From assembly GCF_027912535.1 (NCBI RefSeq), contig NZ_CP115465.1, forward strand, positions 355,001 through 419,000: a stretch of 64,000 bases of DNA, written 5' to 3'. The notes under the pieces were generated by a model, which made no database searches, was not told where the DNA came from, and worked only from the letters and a program-made list of their open reading frames with translations. The position numbers and the translations under genes are program-made. The DNA comes from Brevundimonas sp. NIBR11 (GTDB lineage Bacteria; Pseudomonadota; Alphaproteobacteria; Caulobacterales; Caulobacteraceae). Of the stretch, positions 1 through 8,063 are shown piece by piece. The stretch's first letter is position 1, and each line of letters begins with the position of its first letter.

Positions 1-260
1 GCGGGCAGGTGGGGGGCGTAGCGCTGGAAATACCACTGGCTGGTTTCGCGCTCGGTCGGCTTGGGCAGGGCGACGACGCGGGTCTGGCGCGGAGAGGCGT
101 ATTCGGTGATCCGCTTCAGCGCGCCGTCCTTGCCGGCGGTGTCGCGGCCCTCGAAGACGACGAGGACCTTCAGTCCCTTCTCGATCGCCCAGGCCTGGGT
201 GGCGACCAGTTCGATCTGGAGCGCCTCAAGCTCGGTGTCGTAGTCGTCCTTCTTGCCCAT
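1..260 (-). CDS. ppk2: Polyphosphate kinase 2 family protein (N-terminal part, cut by window edge)
   Basis: Only the first 86 residues are in the window; the gene continues beyond base 1. The visible part matches PPK2-type kinases, which move phosphate between polyphosphate and nucleotides in the cytoplasm. It opens with a short acidic stretch (MGKKDDYDTELEALQ), then a hydrophobic strand and a Walker A-like loop, FEGRDTAGKDG, followed by RITEYASPRQTRVVALPKP and a TERETSQWYFQRY segment. These are the usual PPK2 N-terminal landmarks. The start is the ATG at 260. The next gene diverges, with about 75 bases between the two starts. The subclass (ADP- or GDP-preferring) cannot be told from this fragment. 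Confidence 0.85.
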   Translation of the reverse strand, partial: MGKKDDYDTELEALQIELVATQAWAIEKGLKVLVVFEGRDTAGKDGALKRITEYASPRQTRVVALPKPTERETSQWYFQRYAPHLP

Positions 261-335
261 GGGTCTCGTCTCCGTGTCCGACCACGTTGCGATTTATTCA
301 CTGGCGCGTCGAGGGACCATGAATAGGCTCGCGCC

Positions 336-1430
336 ATGATCATGACCCGCCGACAGATGATGGCCGCCGCGACGGCCGCCGCCCTGACCACCGCCACCGC
401 CGCAAAGGCGCGGGACGACAACGGTCTGGACGCCGCCCTCCAGACCGCGTTCGACGGCGGGCAGACGCCGGCGCTCGGCGGCATGGTGGTGGGGCCGGAC
501 GGCGCGAGCTGGATGGGCGCGAAGGGCGTCAGACATACGGGCGGCGCTGCCGTCGGACCCGACGACCTGTGGCATCTTGGATCGAACACCAAGGCGATGA
601 CGGCGGCGGTCTATGGTCGGCTGGTGGACAAGGGGCAGGCGTCCTGGAGCGCGACGCTCGGCGAGGCCCTGCCCGACACGGCGATGGACCCGGTCTGGAA
701 AGTCGTGCCCGTCAAGCAGATCATGGCCCATCGCGCGGGCTTGGCCGACGCCACCGCGCTCGGACAGGCCTGGCTGATGACGGCGCGCGCCGATCCGGCA
801 TCCCTGCCAGAGCAAAGGCGAGCGCTGACGGCGACGATGCTGGCCTCGCCACCGGCTGGCGCGCCCGGCGCCTTCGGCTACGCCAACAGCAACTATATCC
901 TGATCGGCGCCATCATCGAGCGGATCACCGGAGGGTCCTGGGAGGACGCCATGCGGGCGGAACTGTTCGAACCGCTAGGCATCACGACCGGAGGCTTCGG
1001 CGCGCCGCAGGGAGACCAGCCATGGGGGCACGGCGCCGGCGAGGGCGTCGATCCCAGCGGTCCCGTGACCGACAATCCGCCGGCGCTCGGCCCGGCCGGG
1101 ACGGTCCACATGAGCTTGTCCGACTATGGACGCTTCCTGCGGGTCTTCCTGAGCGACGGCGCCGGCTGGCTGAAGCCCGAGACGCTGGCCGTGCTGATGA
1201 CGCCGGTCGGCGAGGGCGCGCCGCCTTACGCAGGGGGCTGGATCGTTCCGCCGGGCCAGCCGTGGGCGCAAGGACCCTGCCTGACGCACGATGGGTCGAA
1301 CACGATGTGGTACGCGTCGACCTGGATCGCACCGGGGATCGGCAAGGCTTTCGTGGCCGTCTCGAACGACGCGCAGCGCGGGAGGTCGGCGTGCCAGGCT
1401 CTGATCCCGGGCCTCATTCAGGCGATCTGA
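336..1430 (+). CDS. Serine beta-lactamase-like hydrolase (class C / esterase family)
   Basis: 364 residues. The N-terminus has Arg-Arg followed by an Ala/Thr-rich stretch ending near AKA (about residue 25), which suggests a signal peptide, possibly Tat-type, and a periplasmic or lipid-side location. The serine penicillin-recognising fold is shown by SNTK (catalytic Ser83, Lys86), YAN at 182-184 (the YxN motif) and HDG at 318-320 (the KTG/HxG equivalent). Members include class C beta-lactamases, D-aminopeptidases and esterases, so the substrate cannot be assigned; HDG instead of KTG favours an esterase or peptidase over a true beta-lactamase. ATG codons at 336 and 342 are both possible starts. 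It lies alone, 47 bases before the extensin-like gene. Confidence 0.85.
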   Translation: MIMTRRQMMAAATAAALTTATAAKARDDNGLDAALQTAFDGGQTPALGGMVVGPDGASWMGAKGVRHTGGAAVGPDDLWHLGSNTKAMTAAVYGRLVDKGQASWSATLGEALPDTAMDPVWKVVPVKQIMAHRAGLADATALGQAWLMTARADPASLPEQRRALTATMLASPPAGAPGAFGYANSNYILIGAIIERITGGSWEDAMRAELFEPLGITTGGFGAPQGDQPWGHGAGEGVDPSGPVTDNPPALGPAGTVHMSLSDYGRFLRVFLSDGAGWLKPETLAVLMTPVGEGAPPYAGGWIVPPGQPWAQGPCLTHDGSNTMWYASTWIAPGIGKAFVAVSNDAQRGRSACQALIPGLIQAI

Positions 1431-1477
1431 CGCAAGCCGCTGGTGGATCGACTTCGGTCCGGTCATGTTGATCGGAC

Positions 1478-2254
1478 ATGAAGCGCGATTTCGCCGATTT
1501 CTGGAACCTGATGTGGGAGCTGGCGCTGGGGGTCTGCGCGGCCTTCGCCCTGCTCAACGTCTTCGCCCCGCCGCAGGACCTGCCGTGGAAGCCGCTGGAC
1601 CTGAACCATCCGGTCGGTCAGGCGACGGAGGCCAAGGTCGCGGACTTCGAAGTTCCCTTCGCCGCGCCGCCGGAACAGGTCCGAGGGGCGACCGACGCCT
1701 GTCTCCAGACGCTGAGGGACGCCGGGGTCCAGGTGCGGCGGGCCGATGACCGGGATGACGGCGGATTCTGCCAGGTTCGAGGCGCGGTCACGATCACCGG
1801 TGGGGCTGTGACGCCGCTGAAACCCGGCGGTCTGACCATGCAGTGCCCATTGGCCGTGCGCTATGTGATCTGGGATCGGCAGGTGCTGCAGCCGGCCGCG
1901 CAGTCGATCTATGGCTCCAGAGCTGTCGCGGTGAACAACTTCGGGACCTATTCATGCCGCCGCATCTATGGCTCCACCGACGTTCAGGACCGGCCCAGCG
2001 AGCATGCGCGGGCCAATGCGCTGGACGTCGCCTCGGTGACGCTGGCGGACGGCCGGACAGTGTCGGTTCTGAACGACTGGAGCGGACAAGGTCCCAACGG
2101 AACAGAGGGTTCCGGCTTCCTGAGGCGCCTCCGTGACGGGGCCTGCCGGGTGTTTTCGACGGTCCTGACGCCCGACTACAATGAGGCGCATAAGGATCAT
2201 CTTCACCTCGATGGAGCCCCTCGGGGGCTGTGTGTGACCGCGCCTCGTCCATAG
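1478..2254 (+). CDS. Extensin-like C-terminal domain protein (putative cell-wall metallopeptidase fold)
   Basis: 258 residues with one N-terminal hydrophobic segment (about residues 11-28), so probably anchored in the inner membrane facing the periplasm. The remainder fits the bacterial extensin-like C-terminal family (Pfam Extensin-like_C): paired cysteines, a central SEHARANALDVA motif and a C-terminal HKDHLHLDG motif. The His/Asp pattern resembles the LAS-type zinc peptidases acting on D-Ala-D-Ala or cell-wall peptides, but the activity of this bacterial family is not well established and I infer it only from motif shape. The ATG at 1478 follows the preceding gene by 47 bases on the same strand. 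Confidence 0.85.
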   Translation: MKRDFADFWNLMWELALGVCAAFALLNVFAPPQDLPWKPLDLNHPVGQATEAKVADFEVPFAAPPEQVRGATDACLQTLRDAGVQVRRADDRDDGGFCQVRGAVTITGGAVTPLKPGGLTMQCPLAVRYVIWDRQVLQPAAQSIYGSRAVAVNNFGTYSCRRIYGSTDVQDRPSEHARANALDVASVTLADGRTVSVLNDWSGQGPNGTEGSGFLRRLRDGACRVFSTVLTPDYNEAHKDHLHLDGAPRGLCVTAPRP

Positions 2255-2447
2255 GGATCGCCCGGCGCACGAATCGTTTCCTGTTGACCGGGCTTTGCGG
2301 GTGGGGGAAAACACCTGCGCAATCCGGATTTCGCGTGGGGTCCAAACCTGCGTTCAGCTCCTTCTATGAACGAGCCTATCCAGATGGATTGTCGGGCCCC
2401 TCTGAAAGGGCGTCCGCCTGGAAAAGCGCGTTTATGGAGACGCAACA

Positions 2448-2651
2448 ATGGCGACCGGTACGGTCAAGTGGTTCAACCCCACGAAAGGCTTCGGCTTCAT
2501 CCAGCCGGAAAGCGGCGGCGCCGATGTGTTCGTTCACATCACCGCCGTTCAGAAGGCTGGCCTGACGGGCCTCGATGAAAACGCCAAGGTGTCGTACGAG
2601 CTGGAATCCCAGCGCGGCAAGACCTCGGCTGTCGACCTGAAGCTTCTCTGA
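2448..2651 (+). CDS. CspA-family cold-shock protein
   Basis: 67 residues, a complete single cold-shock domain. RNP1 is KGFGFIQ (residues 14-20) and RNP2 is VFVHI (28-32), the nucleic-acid-binding face of this five-strand barrel. These proteins bind single-stranded RNA or DNA and act as RNA chaperones in the cytoplasm. About 190 bases separate it from the preceding gene, so a long 5' leader of the kind common for cold-shock genes is possible, though I see no defined structure there. A terminator-like hairpin follows within 40 bases. Whether it is cold-induced cannot be told, as alphaproteobacteria usually have several paralogues. Confidence 0.95.
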   Translation: MATGTVKWFNPTKGFGFIQPESGGADVFVHITAVQKAGLTGLDENAKVSYELESQRGKTSAVDLKLL

Positions 2652-2681
2652 TCCAGCACGGATCAGGATCGCTGAAGTGAT

Positions 2682-3593
2682 CTAGGCGGGCGCGGTTCCT
2701 TCGGGAGCCGCGCCCGTTTTGCTTTTGGAGCGATTGCTCCATTGGGCCAGGACGATGGCGGCGAGGACCAGGACGCCGCCGAGGGCCTGAACCGGGGCCA
2801 GGGTCTCGCCGAAGATCAGCCAGCCAAGGGCGGCGGCGACGATCGGCTGGATCAGGATGGTGACGGCGGTGATGGAGGCAGGCAGCTTGCCGAGCGCCCA
2901 GGCCACGCCCCCCTGACCGGCCACATGCATGACGCCCATGCCGACACAGGCGGCCCATCCTGCGGCGGTGGCGGGGATCATGTTTTCCCCCAGCAGCAGG
3001 GCGGCCGCGCCCATGACGGGGACGCCCGCGACCGTGGCCCAGAAGGTAATGCGCAGGGCGCCGGCGGTGGTCCGGGCCTGTTTCACCGTCAGGAAATAGC
3101 CCGAGTACCAAAGGGCGACCGAGACCGAGAAGATGTCGCCCAGCACCGGGTTGGTCCCCTGACCGGGCGCGGCGCCGGCCGCCATGGCGAAGGCCCCGCC
3201 CATGGCGAGCGCAAGCGCGACGATGAAGAGACGGGCGGGCCGCTCCTTGAACACGAACCAGCCGACCAGGGTGACGACGACCGGAGTGAGGTTGCAGAGG
3301 ACCGTGGCGTTGGCGACCGAGGTCATGACGATGCCGTAGTGCCAGAAGCTGAGATCCATCGCGAAGAAGAGGCCGGCGAGGAGCATCCATTTCGACGGGC
3401 GGCCGAAGCCTTCGCCGCCGGGGCGGCCGATGAGGATCAGCAGGAGGGGGAGGGCGAAGAGCAGTCGCCAGAACCCCGCCGCCGCCGGGCCGGTTTCGGT
3501 CAGGCGCACGAGAATGGGCGCGAGGCCCAGGATGCTGGCGGAGACCAGCACCACGATCAGGGGGATCAGGCGGGAGGGGGCGGCGGCAGGCAT
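2682..3593 (-). CDS. EamA/DMT-superfamily membrane exporter
   Basis: 303 residues, almost entirely hydrophobic, with about ten predicted membrane segments in two repeated halves, the layout of the drug/metabolite transporter superfamily (10-TMS EamA proteins). The first helix contains a proline/arginine break (LAPILVRLTE), and the second half repeats the ALG..PASITAVTILIQP pattern typical of the second EamA domain. The substrate is unknown; relatives export amino acids, nucleosides or drugs. The short basic C-terminal tail is encoded by the terminator hairpin of the convergent cold-shock gene. It is transcribed after a palindromic repeat that separates it from gluQ. Confidence 0.9.
   Translation of the reverse strand: MPAAAPSRLIPLIVVLVSASILGLAPILVRLTETGPAAAGFWRLLFALPLLLILIGRPGGEGFGRPSKWMLLAGLFFAMDLSFWHYGIVMTSVANATVLCNLTPVVVTLVGWFVFKERPARLFIVALALAMGGAFAMAAGAAPGQGTNPVLGDIFSVSVALWYSGYFLTVKQARTTAGALRITFWATVAGVPVMGAAALLLGENMIPATAAGWAACVGMGVMHVAGQGGVAWALGKLPASITAVTILIQPIVAAALGWLIFGETLAPVQALGGVLVLAAIVLAQWSNRSKSKTGAAPEGTAPA
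2688..2720 (+). terminator. Rho-independent terminator of the cold-shock gene
   Basis: A 12-bp stem (GGGCGCGGTTCC paired with GGAGCCGCGCCC, one G-T pair) with a TTCG tetraloop is followed by GTTTT. It stands 37 bases after the cold-shock stop codon. It lies inside the last codons of the convergent EamA transporter gene, so the hairpin arms also encode that protein's C-terminal residues. Confidence 0.8.
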
Positions 3594-3610
3594 GACGTCG
3601 CATACAGCTT

Positions 3611-3773
3611 ACCCTCCGCCAGAGGGAGAGGGCTTGAGCGCCCGTGAGCATCGCGAGCGGACTTGCGCGAAAGGGTGAGGGCCGTGCCTCACCGTGAAAA
3701 TCCGCCGCTCACCCTCTCGCGTGGCCGATCGCTGCGCTCGTGGACGCTCAACCCGTCTCCCAATGAGAGAGGG
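3611..3773. repeat. Nested palindromic repeat, family B copy 1
   Basis: About 163 bases fill the gap between the EamA gene and the stop codon of gluQ. The outer part is AGGGAGAGGGCTTGAG on the left and an imperfect complement on the right. The inner arms are GCGAAAGGGTGAG and CTCACCCTCTCGC, giving a long nested hairpin. A closely related copy lies at 34236-34399, with the same order of sub-motifs including GATCGCTGCGCTC. It looks like a non-autonomous interspersed palindrome of the REP/ERIC kind; no coding potential is evident. Confidence 0.8.
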
Positions 3774-3781
3774 AAGTCAGA

Positions 3782-4627
3782 TCAGAAGCCCAGTTCCTCC
3801 CTCAACTCCTGCGCCGTCACCCCAGCCTCGCGCAGGGCCGCCAAGGTCACCGACCCGTCGCGCTTCGCATACCGTTTCCCATCCGGTCCCAGCAGCAGCC
3901 GGTGGTGGCGATACACCGGCGTCGGCAAACCCAGGAGGGCCTGCAGCACACGCTGGATCGAGGTGGTCTGAATCAGGTCCTCGCCCCGGATGATGTGGGT
4001 CACGTCTTGCAGGGCGTCATCGACGACAGAGGCGATGACGTAGCCGGCGCCGATGTCCTTGCGGCCCAGGACCATGTCGCCGAGCCGTTCGGGCGTCGCT
4101 GTCTTCATCCCATGATCGGCGGCCTCCTCGATCCAGGTCAGATGCTCGAACCCGCCGAGGCGGTCGCGGGCGGCCGCGAGGGACAGACGCCAGGCGAAGG
4201 GCTGGCCCGAGGCGAGCTTTTCGGCCTCTTCGTCGGGGGCGAGAGGGCCGCCGGCGAAAGCGTGGGCGTCGGCGGGATCGTCGGCGTGCGGGGCCATGCC
4301 GGCCAGCGCCATCAGTTCCTTGCGCGTCCGGAAGCAGCGGTAGAGGACGCCCATCTCGCGCAGGCGATCCAGAGCCGCATCGTAGTCGGCGCGATGTTCG
4401 GACTGGCGGCGGACCGGCTGTTCCCACTGGAGGCCCAGCCATCTGAGGTCGTCGAGGAGGGCCTCTTCATAGGCCGGACGACAGCGGGTGAAGTCGGTGT
4501 CCTCGATGCGGAGAAGGAAGCGACCGCTCGCCGCCTGCGAGGCCGTGAAGGCCGTCAGGGCGGAAAAGGCGTGGCCGCGATGCAGGAGGCCCGTCGGCGA
4601 AGGCGCGAAGCGGGTGACGAAGGTCAA
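3782..4627 (-). CDS. gluQ: Glutamyl-Q tRNA(Asp) synthetase (GluQRS)
   Basis: 281 residues, the size of GluQRS, which is a GluRS catalytic domain without the anticodon-binding part. The enzyme attaches glutamate to the queuosine at position 34 of tRNA-Asp. Class I signatures are visible: HRGH at residues 16-19 in the HIGH position, IEDTDFTR near residue 42, and a KMSKS-like GKRYAKRDG near the C-terminus. The zinc-binding Cys-x-Cys...Cys cluster known from the E. coli enzyme is not present; the corresponding region has only YRCF. The start overlaps the stop of the upstream JmjC gene by four bases (ATGA), so translation is probably coupled. Confidence 0.93.
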   Translation of the reverse strand: MTFVTRFAPSPTGLLHRGHAFSALTAFTASQAASGRFLLRIEDTDFTRCRPAYEEALLDDLRWLGLQWEQPVRRQSEHRADYDAALDRLREMGVLYRCFRTRKELMALAGMAPHADDPADAHAFAGGPLAPDEEAEKLASGQPFAWRLSLAAARDRLGGFEHLTWIEEAADHGMKTATPERLGDMVLGRKDIGAGYVIASVVDDALQDVTHIIRGEDLIQTTSIQRVLQALLGLPTPVYRHHRLLLGPDGKRYAKRDGSVTLAALREAGVTAQELREELGF

Positions 4628-5757
4628 AGCCGACGGATCGCCCCGGCCTGTTCGGCGCGCGCCACCCCCGCCCGGAGCGCCTCTACAGGTATGCCGTCGA
4701 ACTGGGCCAGCAGATCCTCCAGGGCGAAACGCTGCTGATCGAACATCCAGTGCATGGCGATCGCCACCGGTCCGTGGAAGACGGGCGCCGCGACGGCGGT
4801 GCGCTGATACAGGGTGAGGGGTTTGCGCGCCGGCAGTTCGTAGGACGCCGGGCGGGGCGTGAGGGCGTGCTGCATCTGGGCCAGCTCGCTGACCAGGGCC
4901 GGATGTTTGCTCAAGACGGCGAGGCGGCGTCCCAGATCCTCGAGGTGATCGGCGAGGGCCCTGCCTCCGTCCTTTTCGGCGGGCGGAAAATAGGTGCGGA
5001 ACGCCGGGTCCGTCATCGCCGCCCGTTCCAGGAGGGTGAAGAGGATGCGGCCGTAGAGGGGCGTGACCGAGAAGCTGATGTGGAGCGAGGCCGACGATCG
5101 GTCTCCGTCGGCGAGGGCGTCGTGATACCAGCCGCGCGGCAGGTAGAGGAGGTCGCCGGGCTTCATCCGGATTTCCTGCATCAGGGCGCCGCGCCGGGCC
5201 TCGAAGGCCGCGCGAGGATCGCCGGGCGGCATGGTGACCGGCGTGTCCTCCTGGTTCGCATAGAGACGCCAGGTCTTCTCACCCTCCATATGGATCGCGA
5301 AGACGTCGTGGGCGTCATAGTGGCTGGCGAAGGCCTGAACCCCGCCGAAGGAGCAGTAGGCGTTGGCGCCGACAGAGGCCGCGAAGGTGCGGCCCAGCAT
5401 CTCTGTCACCGCCGACAGGGCAGATGTGCGCCACTGAACGTCATTGCCGACCAGGCTGGCGCCGGCGGACAGAAGGACTTCGACCCGAGCCGGCTGGGGG
5501 CGGTGCGAGGGGCCAGACTGGGTCTGAACCGTTGAACAATACTGATCCTCAGGGATCGGCTCACTGTTCATCACCAGTTTGAGGTTCTGGCTGGTCCAGC
5601 TGGAGGTCTGGTTCAGAAGGACGTTGAAGCCGGCCCAGTCGATGAGGGCGCGGCTGGCGTTGCCCGCGGCCGGCAGGTGCAGGGGTTTGCGCCCCAGGTG
5701 CTCGCTCATGAAGCGATCGACCGGGAAGGGGTGAAGCAGCTCGGCGAACGTCGGCAT
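4624..5757 (-). CDS. JmjC/cupin 2-oxoglutarate oxygenase
   Basis: 377 residues. A cupin core carries the iron triad of JmjC hydroxylases: HYD in SHYDAHDVF (about 165-173) and a distal histidine in ASLHISF. The neighbouring GEKTWRLY strand and the GDLLYLPRGWYHD strand are typical of the family. The C-terminal 60 residues look like a small winged-helix tail, as in ribosomal-protein hydroxylases of the YcfD/RoxA group. I infer a protein hydroxylase, possibly acting on a ribosomal protein, but the substrate is not proven. It overlaps gluQ by four bases and should be cotranscribed with it, a link to the translation apparatus. Confidence 0.83.
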   Translation of the reverse strand: MPTFAELLHPFPVDRFMSEHLGRKPLHLPAAGNASRALIDWAGFNVLLNQTSSWTSQNLKLVMNSEPIPEDQYCSTVQTQSGPSHRPQPARVEVLLSAGASLVGNDVQWRTSALSAVTEMLGRTFAASVGANAYCSFGGVQAFASHYDAHDVFAIHMEGEKTWRLYANQEDTPVTMPPGDPRAAFEARRGALMQEIRMKPGDLLYLPRGWYHDALADGDRSSASLHISFSVTPLYGRILFTLLERAAMTDPAFRTYFPPAEKDGGRALADHLEDLGRRLAVLSKHPALVSELAQMQHALTPRPASYELPARKPLTLYQRTAVAAPVFHGPVAIAMHWMFDQQRFALEDLLAQFDGIPVEALRAGVARAEQAGAIRRL

Positions 5758-5921
5758 GGCGAAACGCTAGAATTGGCCTTGGGCCTTGTCCACCGTCGAG
5801 ACCGCTTTCGAGGCCGGTGCGGATGCGCGGCTTTCGGCCGTCGTAGGCGCCGGGGAGAGGTGATCGTCGTGGCGAGATCGTCCACACTGGCGACGACCCG
5901 CCTTCGATCGACTGGACCCGG

Positions 5922-6569
5922 ATGCCCCTCACGCCTGAAGAATTGATCGTCGCGCGCGAGCAACTGGTGCGGCTCGATCCGGCGCTGGCGCGAGCCCATG
6001 CCCAGACGCCGTTGTTCGAGTGGCGACGGGGAGATCACGGGTTCCTGGGGCTGTTCCGGATGATCGTGGATCAGCAGGTGTCGATGGCCTCGGCTGCCTC
6101 GGTCTGGGCGCGGTTGCAGGCGGGGCTGGGGGAGATCACGCCGGAGAGCCTGCTGGCGCACGACTTGGAGAGCCTGAGGGGGATGGGTTTGTCGCGGCAG
6201 AAGGCGACCTATGGTCAGGGGATCGCCCGGGCCCAGCTGGACGGGACGGTCGATCTGGAACACCTGTCGACGCTGGACGACGAGGCCGCGATCGCGGCCC
6301 TGGTGTCACTGAAGGGCGTGGGGTCGTGGACGGCCGAGGCCTACCTCCTGATCTGCGACGGGCGGACGGATGTCTTCCCGGGCGGAGATATCGCGCTGCA
6401 GGAAGCGATCAAGTGGGCGGATCGGCTGGAGCACAGGCCGGACACCAAGGCGGCCTATGCGCGCGCAGAGATATGGCGGCCGCACCGGGGCGCCGCCGCG
6501 CATCTGCTGTGGGCCTGGTACCTTGGGGTGAAGGCCGGTGAGATCGTGCTAGACCCCCCTTCGACGTAG
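5922..6569 (+). CDS. DNA-3-methyladenine glycosylase, AlkA type (HhH-GPD)
   Basis: 215 residues. The helix-hairpin-helix is LKGVGSWTA (130-138), followed by the Gly/Pro-Asp loop DVFPGGDIALQ with the likely catalytic Asp156. MIVDQQVS near residue 48 is the conserved IxxQQ helix of the superfamily. These enzymes cut alkylated bases such as 3-methyladenine from DNA, the first step of base excision. It lacks the N-terminal TBP-like domain of E. coli AlkA, as most alphaproteobacterial forms do. The start ATG at 5922 has only a weak upstream purine stretch. The gene is divergent from the JmjC gene and 35 bases ahead of the TRIC gene. Confidence 0.92.
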   Translation: MPLTPEELIVAREQLVRLDPALARAHAQTPLFEWRRGDHGFLGLFRMIVDQQVSMASAASVWARLQAGLGEITPESLLAHDLESLRGMGLSRQKATYGQGIARAQLDGTVDLEHLSTLDDEAAIAALVSLKGVGSWTAEAYLLICDGRTDVFPGGDIALQEAIKWADRLEHRPDTKAAYARAEIWRPHRGAAAHLLWAWYLGVKAGEIVLDPPST

Positions 6570-6604
6570 CCCCCGCGACGCGCGGGAGGTAACAGGATGT
6601 CTTC

Positions 6605-7279
6605 GTGACCGGCCTTGTGCATCCCGACCTGATCAGCCCCGCCCTGACGCACCCGGAGACGGTGCTGGGCGCGCTCGACTTCGCGGGCGTGGCGGTGTTC
6701 GCCGCGACCGGGGCGCTGGCCGCCGCGCGGGAAAAGCACGACCTCGTCACCTTCGCCTTCTTCGCGGCCATCACGGGCGTGGGCGGGGGGACTCTGCGGG
6801 ATCTGTTGATCGGGGCGCCGGTCTTCTGGGTGCAGGACTGGCGATACATCGCGGTCTGTCTCGGCGGGGCGCTGGCGGTCTGGCTGGTGGGCGCCGGCGA
6901 GTGGCGGTTCCGGGCCTTGCTCTGGCTCGATGCCATCGGGCTGGGAGCCTATGGCGTGCTCGGCGCGGCCAAGGCCGAGGCGTTCGGGGTGCCGCCGCTG
7001 ATCTGCATCGTGATGGGCGCGCTGACGGCCTGTTTCGGCGGGATCGTGCGGGACATCCTGGCGGGGCAGCCGTCGATCCTGCTGCGGCGCGAGATCACCA
7101 TCTCGGCGGCCCTGCTGGCGGCGACCCTCTATGTGGTGGCGCGTCAGTTGGGACTGGACCACTGGCCGGCGGCCTTGATCGCCGCGCCGATCGGATTCGC
7201 GCTCAGGGCCGGCGCCCTGGCCTGGGGTTGGAGCCTGCCGGCCTTCCCCGGCGGGTTCATCCGCAAGGGCTCGTCATGA
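6605..7279 (+). CDS. TRIC/UPF0126-family membrane channel
   Basis: 224 residues with about seven membrane segments arranged as two repeats, each carrying the family signature: ATGALAAAREKHD and GVGGGTLRDLL in the first half, GVPPLICIVMGALTACFGGIVRD-like sequence in the second. This matches the UPF0126 (YicG) proteins, which are prokaryotic trimeric intracellular cation channel homologues conducting potassium or small cations. The start is the GTG at 6605; the nearby ATG at 6597 stops after three codons. GGGAGGT at 6583-6589 is a usable ribosome site. Confidence 0.92.
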   Translation: MTGLVHPDLISPALTHPETVLGALDFAGVAVFAATGALAAAREKHDLVTFAFFAAITGVGGGTLRDLLIGAPVFWVQDWRYIAVCLGGALAVWLVGAGEWRFRALLWLDAIGLGAYGVLGAAKAEAFGVPPLICIVMGALTACFGGIVRDILAGQPSILLRREITISAALLAATLYVVARQLGLDHWPAALIAAPIGFALRAGALAWGWSLPAFPGGFIRKGSS

Positions 7280-7283
7280 AAGC

Positions 7284-7310
7284 TCCGCATCACCGTCGTG
7301 GCGATGCGGA
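7284..7310 (+). terminator. Hairpin after the TRIC gene, possible weak terminator
   Basis: An 8-bp perfect stem, TCCGCATC with GATGCGGA, encloses an 11-base loop just after the TRIC stop codon. No T-run follows, so intrinsic termination is uncertain; RNA 3'-end protection is equally possible. Confidence 0.35.
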
Positions 7311-7399
7311 CGAATCGGGCGTAGGCTCCTCTCACTAGAGAGAAGGAGAGACGTCTTCAGTCCGATTTCCTCGATTTTCGGCGTGAGCGGGAGGATCTG

Positions 7400-7960
7400 A
7401 TGCAGGTCCTTCACAAGCCGCCGTCCGGCTATCCGGCCCTAGTGCTGAACGCCGATTTCCGCCCGCTGTCCTATTACCCGCTGTCGCTCTGGCCGTGGGA
7501 GGAGGCGGTGAAGGCGGTCTATCAGGACCGCGTGGACGTCGTGTCGGTGTACGACAAGGTGGTCCGCAGCCCGTCGCTTGAGATGCAGATTCCCAGCGTC
7601 ATCGCGCTGAAGTCCTATGTCGACCAGAACCGCAGCCCGGCCTTCACCCGGTTCAACGTCTTCCTGCGCGACGGCTTCACCTGCCAGTACTGCGGTGATA
7701 CGGCCGAGCTGACGTTCGACCATGTGATCCCGCGCAGCCGGGGCGGGCGGACGACCTGGGAGAATATCGTCGCGGCCTGTTCGCCCTGTAACCTGAGGAA
7801 GGGCGGGCGGACGCCGCAGCAGGCGCACATGCCCATCCGCCGGGCGCCGCACCGGCCGAACGCCTTCCAGCTTCAGGACGCCGGACGCCGGTTCCCGCCG
7901 CACTATCTGCACCAGAGCTGGTTGGACTACCTCTACTGGGACATCGAGCTGGAGCCTTAG
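7400..7960 (+). CDS. HNH endonuclease family protein
   Basis: 186 residues. The N-terminal half (VLNADFRPLSYYPLSLWPWEEAV) is the typical lead of a widespread alphaproteobacterial HNH protein. The nuclease core follows with CQYCGD, FDHVIPRSRGG, WENIVAACSPCN and a final basic region. The two Cys-x2-Cys pairs bind zinc and the His-Val-Ile-Pro histidine is the catalytic general base. The cellular role is unknown; it is not next to a restriction, homing or phage gene. GGGAGG at 7387-7392 gives a good ribosome site for the ATG at 7400. Confidence 0.9.
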   Translation: MQVLHKPPSGYPALVLNADFRPLSYYPLSLWPWEEAVKAVYQDRVDVVSVYDKVVRSPSLEMQIPSVIALKSYVDQNRSPAFTRFNVFLRDGFTCQYCGDTAELTFDHVIPRSRGGRTTWENIVAACSPCNLRKGGRTPQQAHMPIRRAPHRPNAFQLQDAGRRFPPHYLHQSWLDYLYWDIELEP

Positions 7961-8063
7961 GCTGTCTCGCTTCCGCCGCGCGCACCGGTTAGAGGACGCG
8001 GCCCGATCCGGAACGGCCGCGTGTTCGCGACGTTGACGGCTCGCCCCTCACACCAGGTCGTCC

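Noticed and set aside
336..1430. A true class C beta-lactamase (resistance gene)
   Set aside because: The HDG motif replaces KTG, and the surrounding sequence is a generic serine hydrolase; nothing supports resistance.
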